The position numbers and the translations under genes were made by a program. DNA of 64,000 nucleotides from Agromyces sp. NDB4Y10 (lineage in GTDB: Bacteria > Actinomycetota > Actinomycetes > Actinomycetales > Microbacteriaceae). Numbering within the stretch: the first letter of the stretch is position 1; each line of letters begins with the position of its first letter. This document shows positions 8,216 to 17,640 of the stretch, in pieces. The stretch is taken from assembly GCF_001620055.1 (NCBI RefSeq), contig NZ_LQGY01000069.1, positions 59,716 through 123,715 on the forward strand, written 5' to 3'. A model generated the notes under the pieces. It did no database searches, was not told the DNA's origin, and saw nothing but the letters and a program-made list of their open reading frames with translations.

Positions 8216-9220
8216 ATGTCCGGCATCCCCGTCCTCGACCTCTCCCTCCTCAACGGCACCGCCGAGCAGCAGGCGCAGTTCCGCGACGAACTGCGCCGCG
8301 CGACCCACGAGGTGGGCTTCTTCTCGCTCGTCGGCCACGGCGTCCCCGCTGAGCTGATCGACCGCGCGTACGAGGTGGCGCACGCGTTCTTCGCGCTGCC
8401 CGAGTCGCACAAGCTCGCGATCGAGAACGTCACGAGCCCGCACTTCCGCGGCTACACGCGCATGGGCGGAGAGCGCACGCTCGGCCGCGTCGACATCCGC
8501 GAGCAGATCGACATCGGCGCCGAGCGCCCCGCCGTGCCCGCCGGACCCGACACCCCCGACTACTGGATCCTGCAGGGCCCGAACCTGTGGCCGGAGGCGC
8601 TGCCCGAGCTGCGCGAGGTCGCCGAGGAGTGGATCGCCCGGCTCGACGAGGTGAGCTCGCGCCTGCTGCGCGCCTGGGCGGAGGCACTCGGAGCGCCCGC
8701 CGACACGTTCGACGAGGCGTTCCGGAACCCGTCGCCGTACATGAAGATCGCCCGCTACCCCGGCGTCGAGGCCGAGCAGCCCGCGCAGGGCGTCGGCGCC
8801 CACAAGGACCTCGGGGTGCTCACGCTCCTCTCGGTCGAGGAGGGCAAGGCCGGGCTGCAGGTCGAGAAGGACGGCGAGTGGATCGACGTGACCCCGCCCG
8901 CCCACGCGTTCGTGGTGAACATCGGGGAGCTCCTCGAGATCGCCACCGGCGGGTACCTCAAGGCGACGCTGCACCGCGTGGTCTCCCCCGCGCCCGGGAC
9001 GGAGCGGATCTCGATCCCCTACTTCCACGGACCGGCCCTCGACGCCACGATCCCGACCATCGAGCTCCCGCCGGCGCTCGCGGCCGAGGCGGCGGGGGTC
9101 ACGCAGGACCCGGCGAACCCGCTCCACGCGGTCTTCGGCGAGAACTGGCTGAAGAGCCGGCTGCGCGCGCACCCGAACGTGGTCGAGGCGCAGCACCCGC
9201 ACCTGCTGGTCGGGGCCTGA
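8216..9220 (+). CDS. 2-Oxoglutarate/Fe(II) oxygenase, isopenicillin-N-synthase family
   Basis: Non-heme iron oxygenase of unknown substrate. 334 residues. N-terminal DIOX_N region (FRDELRRATHEVGFFSLVGHGVP), then the catalytic jelly roll with iron ligands His196 and Asp198 (GVGAHKDLGVLTLL) and His253 (LKATLHRVV); Arg264 in RISIPYF would bind 2-oxoglutarate. ATG at 8216 preceded by GAAAGGA. The upstream cysteine-rich leader suggests a role in sulfur supply, which is inference. A large bipartite hairpin follows the stop. Confidence 0.88.
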   Translation: MSGIPVLDLSLLNGTAEQQAQFRDELRRATHEVGFFSLVGHGVPAELIDRAYEVAHAFFALPESHKLAIENVTSPHFRGYTRMGGERTLGRVDIREQIDIGAERPAVPAGPDTPDYWILQGPNLWPEALPELREVAEEWIARLDEVSSRLLRAWAEALGAPADTFDEAFRNPSPYMKIARYPGVEAEQPAQGVGAHKDLGVLTLLSVEEGKAGLQVEKDGEWIDVTPPAHAFVVNIGELLEIATGGYLKATLHRVVSPAPGTERISIPYFHGPALDATIPTIELPPALAAEAAGVTQDPANPLHAVFGENWLKSRLRAHPNVVEAQHPHLLVGA

Positions 9221-9222
9221 TC

Positions 9223-9287
9223 CGATCGAGTGTCCACTCGATGCGGGTCGCGGAGCACCGGACCCGCACGATGTGGACACTCGATCG
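9223..9287. terminator. Bipartite hairpin after the oxygenase gene
   Basis: Outer 15-bp perfect stem CGATCGAGTGTCCAC (9223-9237) with its complement at 9273-9287; an internal 4x4 loop; inner 8-bp stem TGCGGGTC (9242-9249) with GACCCGCA (9261-9268). It begins 2 nt after the stop codon. Likely a terminator, possibly another dispersed palindrome family. Confidence 0.75.
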
Positions 9288-9378
9288 TCGGGCACGTCGG
9301 CATCCACCGGTCGGTGGAGGGCGGAATCGACCGGATCACGGCTACCGCGGCCCGGGGCGGGCGGGCAGGATCGGGAGC

Positions 9379-10278
9379 ATGGACCAGATCGCGACATCGG
9401 ACGCCCCCGCCGTACGGGTGCGCGGGCTCCGCAAGGACTACGGCGGCAAGGCCGCGGTCGACGGCATCGACCTCGACATCGGCCGGGGCGAGACGTTCGC
9501 CCTCCTGGGTCCGAACGGCGCCGGGAAGTCGACGACGATCGAGATCCTCGAGGGCTACCGGCTCCGCACCGCGGGCGAGGTGAGCGTGCTCGGCGCCGAC
9601 CCCGCCCACGGCAGCCTCGACTGGAAGGCCCGCATCGGCATCGTGCTGCAGTCGGCCGCCGAACCCGGCCGGTACACCGTCCGCGAGCAGCTCGCCCACT
9701 TCGCCCGGTTCTACCCCGACCCTCGCGACGTCGACGAGGTCATCGCCGCCGTCGGGCTCGAGCCGCAGGCGCGCACGCGCGTCGCCAAGCTCTCCGGTGG
9801 TCAGCGTCGTCGGGTGGATGTCGCGCTCGGCATCATCGGCCGGCCGGAGCTGCTGTTCCTCGACGAGCCCACGACCGGGTTCGACCCGGAGGCGCGGCGC
9901 GAGTTCTGGACGCTCATCCGCGCCCTCAAGCAGGAGGGCACCACCATCCTGCTCACCACGCACTACCTCGACGAGGCCGCGCAGCTCGGCGACCGCGCCG
10001 GCGTGATCGTCGGCGGCCGGCTCGTCGAGGTCGCTCCGATCGGCGAGATCGGCGGCGCCGAGGCGCGGGTGCCGATCGTGCGCTGGCGCGACCGTGACGG
10101 GGTGCTCCGCGAGGAGCGCACCGAGCGGCCCGCCGAGCTCGTGGCCGCCGTCGCGCGCGACCTGGGCGGCGATCCCGACGGGCTCGAGGTGATCCGCCCG
10201 AGCCTCGAGGACATCTACCTGGGGATGGTGGGCGCGACGGGAAGCGTCGCCCCCGATGACGAGGAGGCGCTCGCATGA
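9379..10278 (+). CDS. ABC transporter ATP-binding protein
   Basis: ATPase of an ABC-2 type exporter. 299 residues. Walker A GPNGAGKST (~44-52), signature LSGGQRRRVDVALG, Walker B LLFLDEPTTGFDPEARR, and switch His in TTHYLDEA, then a C-terminal extension typical of drug/antibiotic exporters. ATG at 9379. Its stop overlaps the next gene's start as ATGA, so the pair is translationally coupled. Substrate unknown; the adjacent histidine kinase and regulator suggest induction by an envelope or drug signal. Confidence 0.93.
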   Translation: MDQIATSDAPAVRVRGLRKDYGGKAAVDGIDLDIGRGETFALLGPNGAGKSTTIEILEGYRLRTAGEVSVLGADPAHGSLDWKARIGIVLQSAAEPGRYTVREQLAHFARFYPDPRDVDEVIAAVGLEPQARTRVAKLSGGQRRRVDVALGIIGRPELLFLDEPTTGFDPEARREFWTLIRALKQEGTTILLTTHYLDEAAQLGDRAGVIVGGRLVEVAPIGEIGGAEARVPIVRWRDRDGVLREERTERPAELVAAVARDLGGDPDGLEVIRPSLEDIYLGMVGATGSVAPDDEEALA

Positions 10279-11171
10279 GCACCACGACCGATCGCGCCGA
10301 CGGCACCGCCCGCGACATCCGCTCGACCGCCCCCGACGCCCGCCGTCGACGCGGCACCCGGCCCGGCCGGCTCGCCGTCGGCATCGGTCGCATCGGATAC
10401 GAGGTGGTGGGCTACTTCCGAACCCCGGACGCGGTGTTCTTCACCTTCCTGTTCCCGTTCATCATGCTCGGCATCTTCACCGCCGCGTTCAGCTCCTCGG
10501 GCGACATCCAGCCCGGGCCGGGAGCCGAGGGCATCTCGGTCGGGGCGTACTACCTGCCGGGCCTGCTCGCGGCGGGCATGCTGCTCTCGGGCGTGCAGAA
10601 CCTGGCGATCGACATCGCCATGGAGAAGTCGGACGGCACGCTGAAGCGCCTCGGCGGGACACCGCTCTCGCCGGTGTCGTACTTCCTCGGCAAGTTCGGC
10701 CAGGTGTTCGTGACCGGCCTGCTCCAGGCCGCCCTGCTGCTCCTCGCCGCGGCGACCCTGTTCGGGATCGCCCTGCCGACCGAGCCCGAGAAGTGGGCGA
10801 CCTTCGCCTGGGTGTTCGTGCTCGGCGTCGCCACGTCGGCGCTGCTCGGCATCGCGCTCTCGTCGGTGCCGCGGTCCGGCAAGTCGGCGGCGGCGGTCGT
10901 CATCCCGATCCTGCTGGTGCTGCAGTTCATCTCGGGCGTCTACCTGCAGTTCTACGCGCTGCCGGAGTGGATGCAGAACCTCGCGAGCCTGTTCCCGCTG
11001 AAGTGGATGGCGCAGGGCATGCGCGCCGTGTTCCTCCCCGAGGACTTCGCGGTCCTCGAGCAGAACGAGTCGTGGGACCTCGGCTGGGTCGCGCTCGTGC
11101 TGCTCGCCTGGCTGATCGTCGGGCTGGTCGTCAGCCGCCTCACGTTCCGCTGGATCCGCCGGGACGCCTGA
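10275..11171 (+). CDS. ABC-2 type permease
   Basis: Membrane half of the exporter. 298 residues, about six transmembrane helices starting at FFTFLFPFIMLGIFTAAFS. The stretch MEKSDGTLKRLGGTPLSPVSYFLGK is the conserved E-x-x-x-G-T-x-x-x-L coupling segment of ABC-2 permeases (DrrB/YadH-like). Overlaps the ATPase gene by four bases. Forms one operon with the ATPase and probably the two-component genes 24 bases downstream. Confidence 0.92.
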   Translation: MSTTTDRADGTARDIRSTAPDARRRRGTRPGRLAVGIGRIGYEVVGYFRTPDAVFFTFLFPFIMLGIFTAAFSSSGDIQPGPGAEGISVGAYYLPGLLAAGMLLSGVQNLAIDIAMEKSDGTLKRLGGTPLSPVSYFLGKFGQVFVTGLLQAALLLLAAATLFGIALPTEPEKWATFAWVFVLGVATSALLGIALSSVPRSGKSAAAVVIPILLVLQFISGVYLQFYALPEWMQNLASLFPLKWMAQGMRAVFLPEDFAVLEQNESWDLGWVALVLLAWLIVGLVVSRLTFRWIRRDA

Positions 11172-11195
11172 CGGCCGCTGTGGGAGCCTGAGTCG

Positions 11196-12392
11196 ATGCA
11201 GAACGTGCGGTGGTGGGATGCCGCGGCGGTGGCGGTCGCGGCCGTCATCGTCGCGATCAGCCTGCTCGACCCGCCGTACGGGACGGACGACGCGGCGACC
11301 TGGGCGGCGGCCGGGGCGTTCCTGCTCGTCCACCTCGCGTGGGGCCGCGGGTGCGTGCCGGTGGCGTCGAGCCGCCGTCACCTCGCGGTCGCGATCGCCT
11401 ACGCGGTGATCCTCGCCGTCGGCACCACGATCGAGCCGTCGTTCGCGATCCTGCAGGCGTTCCTCTACCCGTTCGTCTGGTCGACCTCGCCGTCGACGCG
11501 CGCCGCGATCGTCGCGAACCTCCTCATCGCGGTCGCGATCGTCGCCGGCTACGCGATCCGGCACTGGCCCGCCGGGCTCGTGACGGGCACCGCGATCGCC
11601 GCGCTCTCGGTCGGGTTCAGCATCGCCCTCGGCCTCTGGATCACCCGGATCGCGATGTACGGCGAGGAACGCGCCCGGCTGCTCGACGAGCTGCAGGCGG
11701 CGCAGGGCCAGCTCGCCGCCGTCCATCGCGACGCGGGCGTCGCCGACGAGCGGGCCCGGGTCGCGCGCGAGATCCACGACACGATCGCGCAGAGCCTCAC
11801 CGGTCTCGTGATGGTCGCGCAGCGTGCCGAGCGGCGGCTCGACGGCGTCGACGGCGCGGGCGCGGCATCCGCTCGCAGCGATCTCGAGCTCATGGAGCAG
11901 ATGGCCCGGGAGGCCCTCACGGAGGCGCGAGGACTGGTCGCCTCGCTCGCGCCCGTCGATCCGGGCGCCGGACTCGCCGAGGCGCTGCGGCGGCTCGCGA
12001 CGTCGTTCGAGCGCGAGACCGGGGTCCGGGTGACGGCGACGACGGATGCCGCGGACCTCGACCGCGAACTCGAGGTCGTGCTGCTGCGCTGCGCGCAGGA
12101 GGGACTCGCGAACGTGCGCAAGCACGCGCACGCGTCGGCGGCGGAGGTGCGCGTCGCGGTCGACGCCGGCGCCGTGACGCTGGAGGTGCAGGACGACGGA
12201 GTCGGTCCGGGCGACGTGGCGGCCGTCGACGGCGGCTTCGGGCTCGCCGGCATGCGCGACCGCGTCGCGCTCGTCGGCGGCCGCGTCGAGTTCGGTCGCG
12301 GCGCGTCCGGCGGCACCGTGCTGCGCGTGACCGTGCCGAGGGCGGATGCCGCGACCACCGCCCCCCACGATCCGACGGGAGTCACGTCATGA
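11196..12392 (+). CDS. Sensor histidine kinase, NarL-partner (HisKA_3) type
   Basis: 398 residues. About five hydrophobic segments fill the first ~155 residues with no large extracellular domain, as in intramembrane-sensing kinases. The dimerisation/phosphorylation motif is VAREIHDTIAQSLTGL (His near residue 193). The ATPase domain shows EGLANVRKHAHA, DDGVGPG and GFGLAGMRDRV. ATG at 11196 with GGGAG 9 nt upstream. Its stop overlaps the regulator start as ATGA. Probably controls the ABC exporter upstream. Confidence 0.93.
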   Translation: MQNVRWWDAAAVAVAAVIVAISLLDPPYGTDDAATWAAAGAFLLVHLAWGRGCVPVASSRRHLAVAIAYAVILAVGTTIEPSFAILQAFLYPFVWSTSPSTRAAIVANLLIAVAIVAGYAIRHWPAGLVTGTAIAALSVGFSIALGLWITRIAMYGEERARLLDELQAAQGQLAAVHRDAGVADERARVAREIHDTIAQSLTGLVMVAQRAERRLDGVDGAGAASARSDLELMEQMAREALTEARGLVASLAPVDPGAGLAEALRRLATSFERETGVRVTATTDAADLDRELEVVLLRCAQEGLANVRKHAHASAAEVRVAVDAGAVTLEVQDDGVGPGDVAAVDGGFGLAGMRDRVALVGGRVEFGRGASGGTVLRVTVPRADAATTAPHDPTGVTS

Positions 12393-13060
12393 CCGTGCGA
12401 GCACCCGGGGACGGCGCCGAGCCCATCCGCGTCGTCGTCGCCGACGACCACCCCATCGTCCGGTCGGGCATCGTCGCGCTGCTCGAGTCGGAGCCCGGCA
12501 TCGAGGTGGTCGGCGAGGCCGCCGACGGCGCCGAGGCCGCGGCGCTCGCGGCCGAGTTGCGCCCCGACCTCGTCCTGATGGACCTGCGCATGCCCGTGCT
12601 CGACGGCGCGGCGGCGACCGAACGCATCCTCGCCGAGGCGGGCGCCGGCACGCGCGTGCTCGTCCTCACGACGTACGAGACCGACGACCACATCCTCGCC
12701 GCGATCGAGGCGGGCGCGAGCGGGTACCTGCTGAAGGCGGCGCCGCAGGAGGAGATCCTGGCCGGCATCCGCTCGGTCGCCGCGGGCGAGACGGTGCTCG
12801 CGCCGTCGATCGCGGCGAAGCTCGTGACGCGCGTCCGCGAGGGGGCGGCCGCCGCGGGCCGGGCGGCGCCGTCGCTGTCGCCTCGCGAGCTCGAGGTGCT
12901 GCGCCACGTCGCCGACGGGCGCTCCAACCCCGAGATCGCGCGCCTGCTGCACATCGGCGAGGCGACCGTGAAGACCCACCTGATCAACGTGTTCGCCAAG
13001 CTCGAGGTGAGCGACCGCACGCGTGCGGTCACGCGCGCGATGGAGCTCGGGCTGCTCTGA
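12389..13060 (+). CDS. NarL/FixJ-family response regulator
   Basis: 223 residues. Receiver domain with the acidic pair in VVVADDHPIV, phospho-acceptor Asp65 in LMDLRMPVLDG, and Lys in SGYLLKAAP; then an alanine-rich linker and a LuxR-type HTH (LSPRELEVLRHVADGRSNPEIARLL, ATVKTHLINVFAKLEV). Translationally coupled to the kinase. The likely target is the adjacent ABC transporter operon. Confidence 0.95.
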   Translation: MTVRAPGDGAEPIRVVVADDHPIVRSGIVALLESEPGIEVVGEAADGAEAAALAAELRPDLVLMDLRMPVLDGAAATERILAEAGAGTRVLVLTTYETDDHILAAIEAGASGYLLKAAPQEEILAGIRSVAAGETVLAPSIAAKLVTRVREGAAAAGRAAPSLSPRELEVLRHVADGRSNPEIARLLHIGEATVKTHLINVFAKLEVSDRTRAVTRAMELGLL

Positions 13061-13086
13061 CGACCCCGTGGGCCTACGCTGGCCTC

Positions 13087-14697
13087 GTGGGGGTCGTCAC
13101 GGGGGTACGCGTCGCCGTCCGTCGCGCGCGCCTGCTGCCGCCCTGGGTGCAGCGAGCGGATGCCGCGGCCGCGCGTCGCGTGAACGGATGGCACTCGCAC
13201 CCGCACGTCGACCGCTTCTGGTCCAGGCTCACGGGCTTCGCCGACAAGGGCGTGCTGTGGTTCACCATCGCGGGCGTGCTCGCCGTGGTCGGCCGCCGTC
13301 GCGCGGCGGCGCGCGGCATCCTCTCGCTCACCGCGGCGAGCGCCCTCACCAACCTCATCGCCAAGCGCATCTTCGGCGGCGACCGGCCCACGCTCGAGGA
13401 CATCCCCATCGGACGCCGCCTCCCGGTGCAGCCGTCGAGCCGCACGTTCCCGTCGGGCCACTCCGCGAGCGCGGCCGCGTTCGCCACGGGCGTCGCCCTC
13501 GAGTCGCCGCGGATCGGGGCGGCGATCGCCCCCGTCGCGCTGGGCGTCGCGTACTCGCGGCTGCACGTCGGCGCGCACTGGCTCTCCGACGTCGTCGGCG
13601 GCATCACGATCGGCGCGGGCGTGGCGGCGGTCGGCGCCGCCGTCGTCCGCCCCCGGCCGGGCCCGCCACCCACCCCGCTCCCGGCGGGCGCCGACCGGGA
13701 ACTGCTCGCGTCGCCCGAGGGCGAGGGCGTGTTCGTCGTCGCCAACCGCTCGTCGGGCACGAGCATCGTGCGCACCGACCCCCTCGACGTCGTCCGCGAC
13801 CGGCTGCCCCTCGCCGAGGTGCGGATCCTCGACGACGACGAGGACCTCGGCGAGGTGGTGCGGGACGCGCTCGCACGACCGGCCCCGCCGCGCGTGCTCG
13901 GCATCTGCGGCGGCGACGGCTCGGTCGCCGCGGTCGCGCACGAGGCCCGGCGCGCGGGCGTTCCGCTCCTCGTCGTCCCCGGCGGGACCTTCAACCACTT
14001 CGCGCGCACGGCGGGCGTGCCCTCCGCCGAGGTGGCAGTCGAGGCGCTGCAGCGAGGCGAAGGGGTGCGAGCGGATGTCGCCGAGCTCGCGTTCGGCGAC
14101 GCCGACCCGATCACGGTCATCAACGCGGCATCCGTCGGCATCTACCCCGACTTCGTGCAGGCGCGCGAGGTGCTGCAGCGGCGCCTCGGCAACAAGTGGC
14201 TCGCGGGTGTGGTCGCCGCCGAGCGCGTCCTGCGCCGCGCGCAGCCGACGACGGTCGTGGTCGACGGACGCCGCGCCCAGGTGTGGACGCTCTTCATCGG
14301 ACTCGGGCGCAACGACCGCGACACCCCGGCTCCGCTGCAGCGGCAGTACCTCGACGACGGCCTGCTCGACGTGCGCATCCTGCACGCGGGCTCCCACGTG
14401 CGGGCGATCGCGTCGCTCGCGTTCGGGCGCCGGTCGGCGGGCCTGCTCCGGCGGCTCCGTCTGATCCCCGAGCGCGTCGAGGCGTACACCGACACCGAGG
14501 TCACCGTCGACGTGCGTCCGCGGGGCGGTCAGCCGCCCGGGTTCGCGCACGACGGCGAGCTCGCGGTCGGCGGGCCGGCCGCGGCATCCGCCGACCTCTC
14601 GGCCCCGGGCTACCGCACGACCGTGCGGCTCGTGCCCGGCGCGCTCGAGGTGTACCGGCCCGCCGTTCGCACCACCCCGATGGAAGGTCCACGATGA
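13087..14697 (+). CDS. Fused PAP2 phosphatase and diacylglycerol-kinase-like protein
   Basis: 536 residues. Residues ~50-190 are a membrane PAP2 domain with all three motifs: KRIFGGDRP, PSSRTFPSGHSAS and SRLHVGAHWLSDVVGG. Residues ~215-520 are a DAGK/YegS-type lipid kinase with GICGGDGSVAAVAHEA and PGGTFNHFARTAG. Kinase and phosphatase in one chain suggest lipid phosphate turnover, for example recycling of undecaprenyl or diacylglycerol phosphates; the true substrate is unknown. GTG start at 13087 with -10 TACGCT (13075-13080) six bases upstream, hence leaderless. Overlaps the acyl-CoA ligase by ATGA. Confidence 0.92.
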   Translation: MGVVTGVRVAVRRARLLPPWVQRADAAAARRVNGWHSHPHVDRFWSRLTGFADKGVLWFTIAGVLAVVGRRRAAARGILSLTAASALTNLIAKRIFGGDRPTLEDIPIGRRLPVQPSSRTFPSGHSASAAAFATGVALESPRIGAAIAPVALGVAYSRLHVGAHWLSDVVGGITIGAGVAAVGAAVVRPRPGPPPTPLPAGADRELLASPEGEGVFVVANRSSGTSIVRTDPLDVVRDRLPLAEVRILDDDEDLGEVVRDALARPAPPRVLGICGGDGSVAAVAHEARRAGVPLLVVPGGTFNHFARTAGVPSAEVAVEALQRGEGVRADVAELAFGDADPITVINAASVGIYPDFVQAREVLQRRLGNKWLAGVVAAERVLRRAQPTTVVVDGRRAQVWTLFIGLGRNDRDTPAPLQRQYLDDGLLDVRILHAGSHVRAIASLAFGRRSAGLLRRLRLIPERVEAYTDTEVTVDVRPRGGQPPGFAHDGELAVGGPAAASADLSAPGYRTTVRLVPGALEVYRPAVRTTPMEGPR

Positions 14698-16403
14698 ATC
14701 CGTACGAGCACCGGCCGTGGCTCGCGCACTACGCCCCGGGCGTGCCGCACGAGATCGACGAGCCGACGCAGACGCTCGTCGACCTGATCGACGACGCGGT
14801 CGCTCGGTTCGACCGTCGCACCGCGCTCGAGTTCTTCGGCGCCGAGACCAGCTACCGCGAGCTCGGCGAGCAGATCGCGCGGGCCGCGGAAGGGCTCCGG
14901 CGGCTCGGGGTGGGGCCGGGCGACCGGGTGGCCCTCGTGCTGCCGAACTGCCCGCAGCACGTCGTCGCGTTCTACGCCGTGCTCCGGCTCGGCGCCGTCG
15001 TCGTCGAACACAATCCGCTCTACACGGCACGCGAACTGCGCCACCAGTTCGAGGACCACGGCGCGGCCGTCGCGATCGTCTGGGACGCCACGGCCGACAC
15101 CGTCGCCGACTTCCCGCGCGACATCCGGCCCGCGCACGTGATCTCGGTGGACCTCACGAGGGCGCTCCCGTTCGGCAAGCGGATGGCGCTCCGCCTGCCC
15201 CTGCGGAAGGCGCGCACGGCTCGCGCGGCGCTCACGACCAGGCCCACGGCGCGCGGCGTCGTCGCCTGGCATGACGTGCAGGACGCGCGTCCGCTCTCGA
15301 AGCGGCATCCGCGGCCCGTGCTCGGCGACACCGCGCTGCTGCAGTACACCAGCGGCACCACCGGCACGCCCAAGGGCGCCGTGCTCACCCACCGCAACCT
15401 GCGCGCCAACGCCATGCAGGGGCGCGCCTGGGTTCCGGGTCTCCGCGAGGGCGACGAGGTGTTCTACGGGGTGCTGCCGCTGTTCCACGCCTACGGCATG
15501 ACGCTGTGCCTGACGTTCGCGATGAGCATCGGCGCGAGGCTCGTCCTCTTCCCCAAGTTCGACGTCGACCTGGTGTTCGCCGCGGCGAGGCAGTCCCCGC
15601 CGACCTTCCTGCCGGCGGTCCCGCCGATCTACGACGCGCTGGCCCGAGCCGCCGAGGCTCGCGGCAGCACCGCCCCGCTGCGCGGCATCCGCTACGCGAT
15701 CTCGGGGGCCATGGCGTTGCCGACCGCCTCGGTCGACCGCTGGGAGGGCGTGACCGGCGGCCTCCTCGTCGAGGGATACGGCATGACCGAGTCCTCGCCG
15801 GTGGCCATCGGGAACCCGATGGGTCCCACCCGTCGGCCGGGCACGGTGGGCGTGCCGTTCCCCAGCACGGAGATCCGGGTGGTCGATCCCGAGCGCCCGA
15901 CCGAGGACGTGCCGTCGGGTGAGGAGGGCGAGCTGCTGCTCCGCGGTCCGCAGGTGTTCGAGGGCTACTGGCGGCGGCCGTCCGAGACGGCCGAGACGCT
16001 GCTGCCGGGCGGATGGCTGCGCACGGGCGACATCGTGCGGGTGTCCGACGACGGGTTCGTCACGATCGTGGACCGGCGCAAGGAGCTCATCATCACGGGC
16101 GGCTTCAACGTGGCGCCGTCGGAGGTCGAGGGCGTCCTGCTCGCGCACCCCGACGTGCGCGGTGCGGCCGTCGTCGGACTGCCGCGCGACGCGGGCGGCG
16201 AGGAGGTCGCCGCCGTGGTCGAGTTGCGCGACGGCGCCGCGTTCGACGCCGGCGCGATGCGCGACTTCTGCCGCGAGAGCCTCACCCCGTACAAGGTGCC
16301 GCGCAGCATCGTCGCGGTCGACGAGCTGCCGCGCTCGCTCATCGGCAAGGTGCTGCGGCGGAAGGTGCGGGAGCGGCTCCTCGCCGAGCGCGACGCCGGC
16401 TGA
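14694..16403 (+). CDS. Long-chain fatty-acid-CoA ligase
   Basis: Activates fatty acids to acyl-CoA via acyl-AMP. 569 residues. AMP-binding loop YTSGTTGTPKGAVLTHRN (~220), GYGMTESSPVA (~362), WLRTGDIV and the hinge DRRKELIITGGFNVAPSEVE, C-terminal lysine in RSLIGKVLRRK. ATG overlaps the upstream stop, with GGAAGGT as ribosome site, so it is coupled to the PAP2-DAGK gene and probably shares a lipid role. Confidence 0.92.
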   Translation: MNPYEHRPWLAHYAPGVPHEIDEPTQTLVDLIDDAVARFDRRTALEFFGAETSYRELGEQIARAAEGLRRLGVGPGDRVALVLPNCPQHVVAFYAVLRLGAVVVEHNPLYTARELRHQFEDHGAAVAIVWDATADTVADFPRDIRPAHVISVDLTRALPFGKRMALRLPLRKARTARAALTTRPTARGVVAWHDVQDARPLSKRHPRPVLGDTALLQYTSGTTGTPKGAVLTHRNLRANAMQGRAWVPGLREGDEVFYGVLPLFHAYGMTLCLTFAMSIGARLVLFPKFDVDLVFAAARQSPPTFLPAVPPIYDALARAAEARGSTAPLRGIRYAISGAMALPTASVDRWEGVTGGLLVEGYGMTESSPVAIGNPMGPTRRPGTVGVPFPSTEIRVVDPERPTEDVPSGEEGELLLRGPQVFEGYWRRPSETAETLLPGGWLRTGDIVRVSDDGFVTIVDRRKELIITGGFNVAPSEVEGVLLAHPDVRGAAVVGLPRDAGGEEVAAVVELRDGAAFDAGAMRDFCRESLTPYKVPRSIVAVDELPRSLIGKVLRRKVRERLLAERDAG

Positions 16404-16430
16404 CGCCGTGTCGCGAGTCGGAGCCCGCGG

Positions 16431-17639
16431 CTAGAGCTCGAGGCCGACCAGCACCGGCTCGGGGTGCAGCGTGATGCCGAACTCGGCCTGCACGCGTCCC
16501 TGCACGAACCGGGCGAGCTGCGCGATCTCCTCGGCCGAGGCGCCGCCCCGGTTGGTGAGCGCGAGTGTGTGCTTCGTCGAGATGCCCGCGCGCGACCCGG
16601 GCAGGGCGAAGCCGCGACGGATGCCGCTGTGCTCGATCAACCACGCGGCCGAGAGCTTCACGAGCGGCTCGTCGGGTGCGGCATCCGCCCGCTGTTCGGC
16701 CTGCTCGACCTCGGCCTGGTGGGCGAGGAACGCGTCGAGCGGGGACCGGGCCTCGAGCTCGGCGAGCGGGGTGACCTCGTCGGGTTCGTCGGGTTCGAGG
16801 TACCAGCGCGGCGCGTCGCCGGGCAGGGTGCGGGCGACGTGCTCGGAGACGATCGGGTTGGTGAAGAACGACCCGGCGCTCACCGAGTCGCGGTCGTCGG
16901 GGTCGAGGACCATGCCCTTGGCCGAGCGGAGCGCGAGCACGGCCTCGCGCACCCGCGCGACCGGCACCCGATCGCCGAGCTGCACGCCGAGGGCCTGCGC
17001 CAGCTGCGCGTAGGCGACCGGCCGGCCCACGGGCTCGCCGAGCACCTCGCGCTCGGCGGTCGTGTCGTGGAGGGCGAACTCGACCGACACCACGACGCCG
17101 CGAAGCCCCTGCTTCAGCACCGACGTGCGGTACCCGAGCTCGAGCTCGTCGGCGGACATGAAGCGCGGCTCGTCGGCGCCCTCGTCGAGGAACTCGATGC
17201 CGATGAGCGCGTCGGAGACCTCCTGCCCGTACGCGCCGATGTTCTGCACGGGCGACGCGCCCACCGAGCCGGGGATGCCCGACAGCGCCTCGAGGCCCGA
17301 GTACCCGCGGGTGACGGTGAACGCGACGAGCTCATCCCAGTTCTCGCCGGCCTGCACGCGCAGGCGCACGGTGCCCTCGTCGTCGCCGGGGTGCACCTCG
17401 ATGCCGCGCGTCGCGATGCGCACGACCGTGCCGGGGAAGCCGTCGTCGCCGACGAGCACGTTCGATCCGCCGCCCAGCACCATCCACGGCCCGCCCGACG
17501 CCTCGGCCTCGCGCACGTGCGCGACGAGCTCGTCGGGGGTCGTCGCCGTCACGAGGCGGCCGATCGGCCCGCCCACGCGCAGGGTCGTGAGGTCGGCGAA
17601 GCGGATGCCGGGCTCCTCCGTGGTCGCGGCGTCGGTCAT
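16431..17639 (-). CDS. murB: UDP-N-acetylenolpyruvoylglucosamine reductase
   Basis: FAD enzyme making UDP-MurNAc for peptidoglycan. 402 residues. FAD-binding GGGSNVLVGDDGFPGTVVRI, GIPGSVGASPVQNIGAYGQEV, the YRTSVLK arginine, proton-donor serine in SAGSFFTNPI, and the C-terminal AAWLIEHSGIRRGF. Longer than the E. coli enzyme by an acidic insert around DEPDEVTPLAELEARS. One base separates it from the upstream dehydratase stop, so coupling is likely. The murB plus HadA/HadB-like arrangement is common in actinobacteria. Confidence 0.96.
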   Translation of the reverse strand: MTDAATTEEPGIRFADLTTLRVGGPIGRLVTATTPDELVAHVREAEASGGPWMVLGGGSNVLVGDDGFPGTVVRIATRGIEVHPGDDEGTVRLRVQAGENWDELVAFTVTRGYSGLEALSGIPGSVGASPVQNIGAYGQEVSDALIGIEFLDEGADEPRFMSADELELGYRTSVLKQGLRGVVVSVEFALHDTTAEREVLGEPVGRPVAYAQLAQALGVQLGDRVPVARVREAVLALRSAKGMVLDPDDRDSVSAGSFFTNPIVSEHVARTLPGDAPRWYLEPDEPDEVTPLAELEARSPLDAFLAHQAEVEQAEQRADAAPDEPLVKLSAAWLIEHSGIRRGFALPGSRAGISTKHTLALTNRGGASAEEIAQLARFVQGRVQAEFGITLHPEPVLVGLEL

Positions 17640-17640
17640 G

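Noticed and set aside
7953..8357. A 134-codon plus-strand ORF through the oxygenase leader
   Set aside because: It is out of frame with both the Cys peptide and the oxygenase, runs into the oxygenase gene and has an unconvincing Arg/Ser/Ala-rich sequence.
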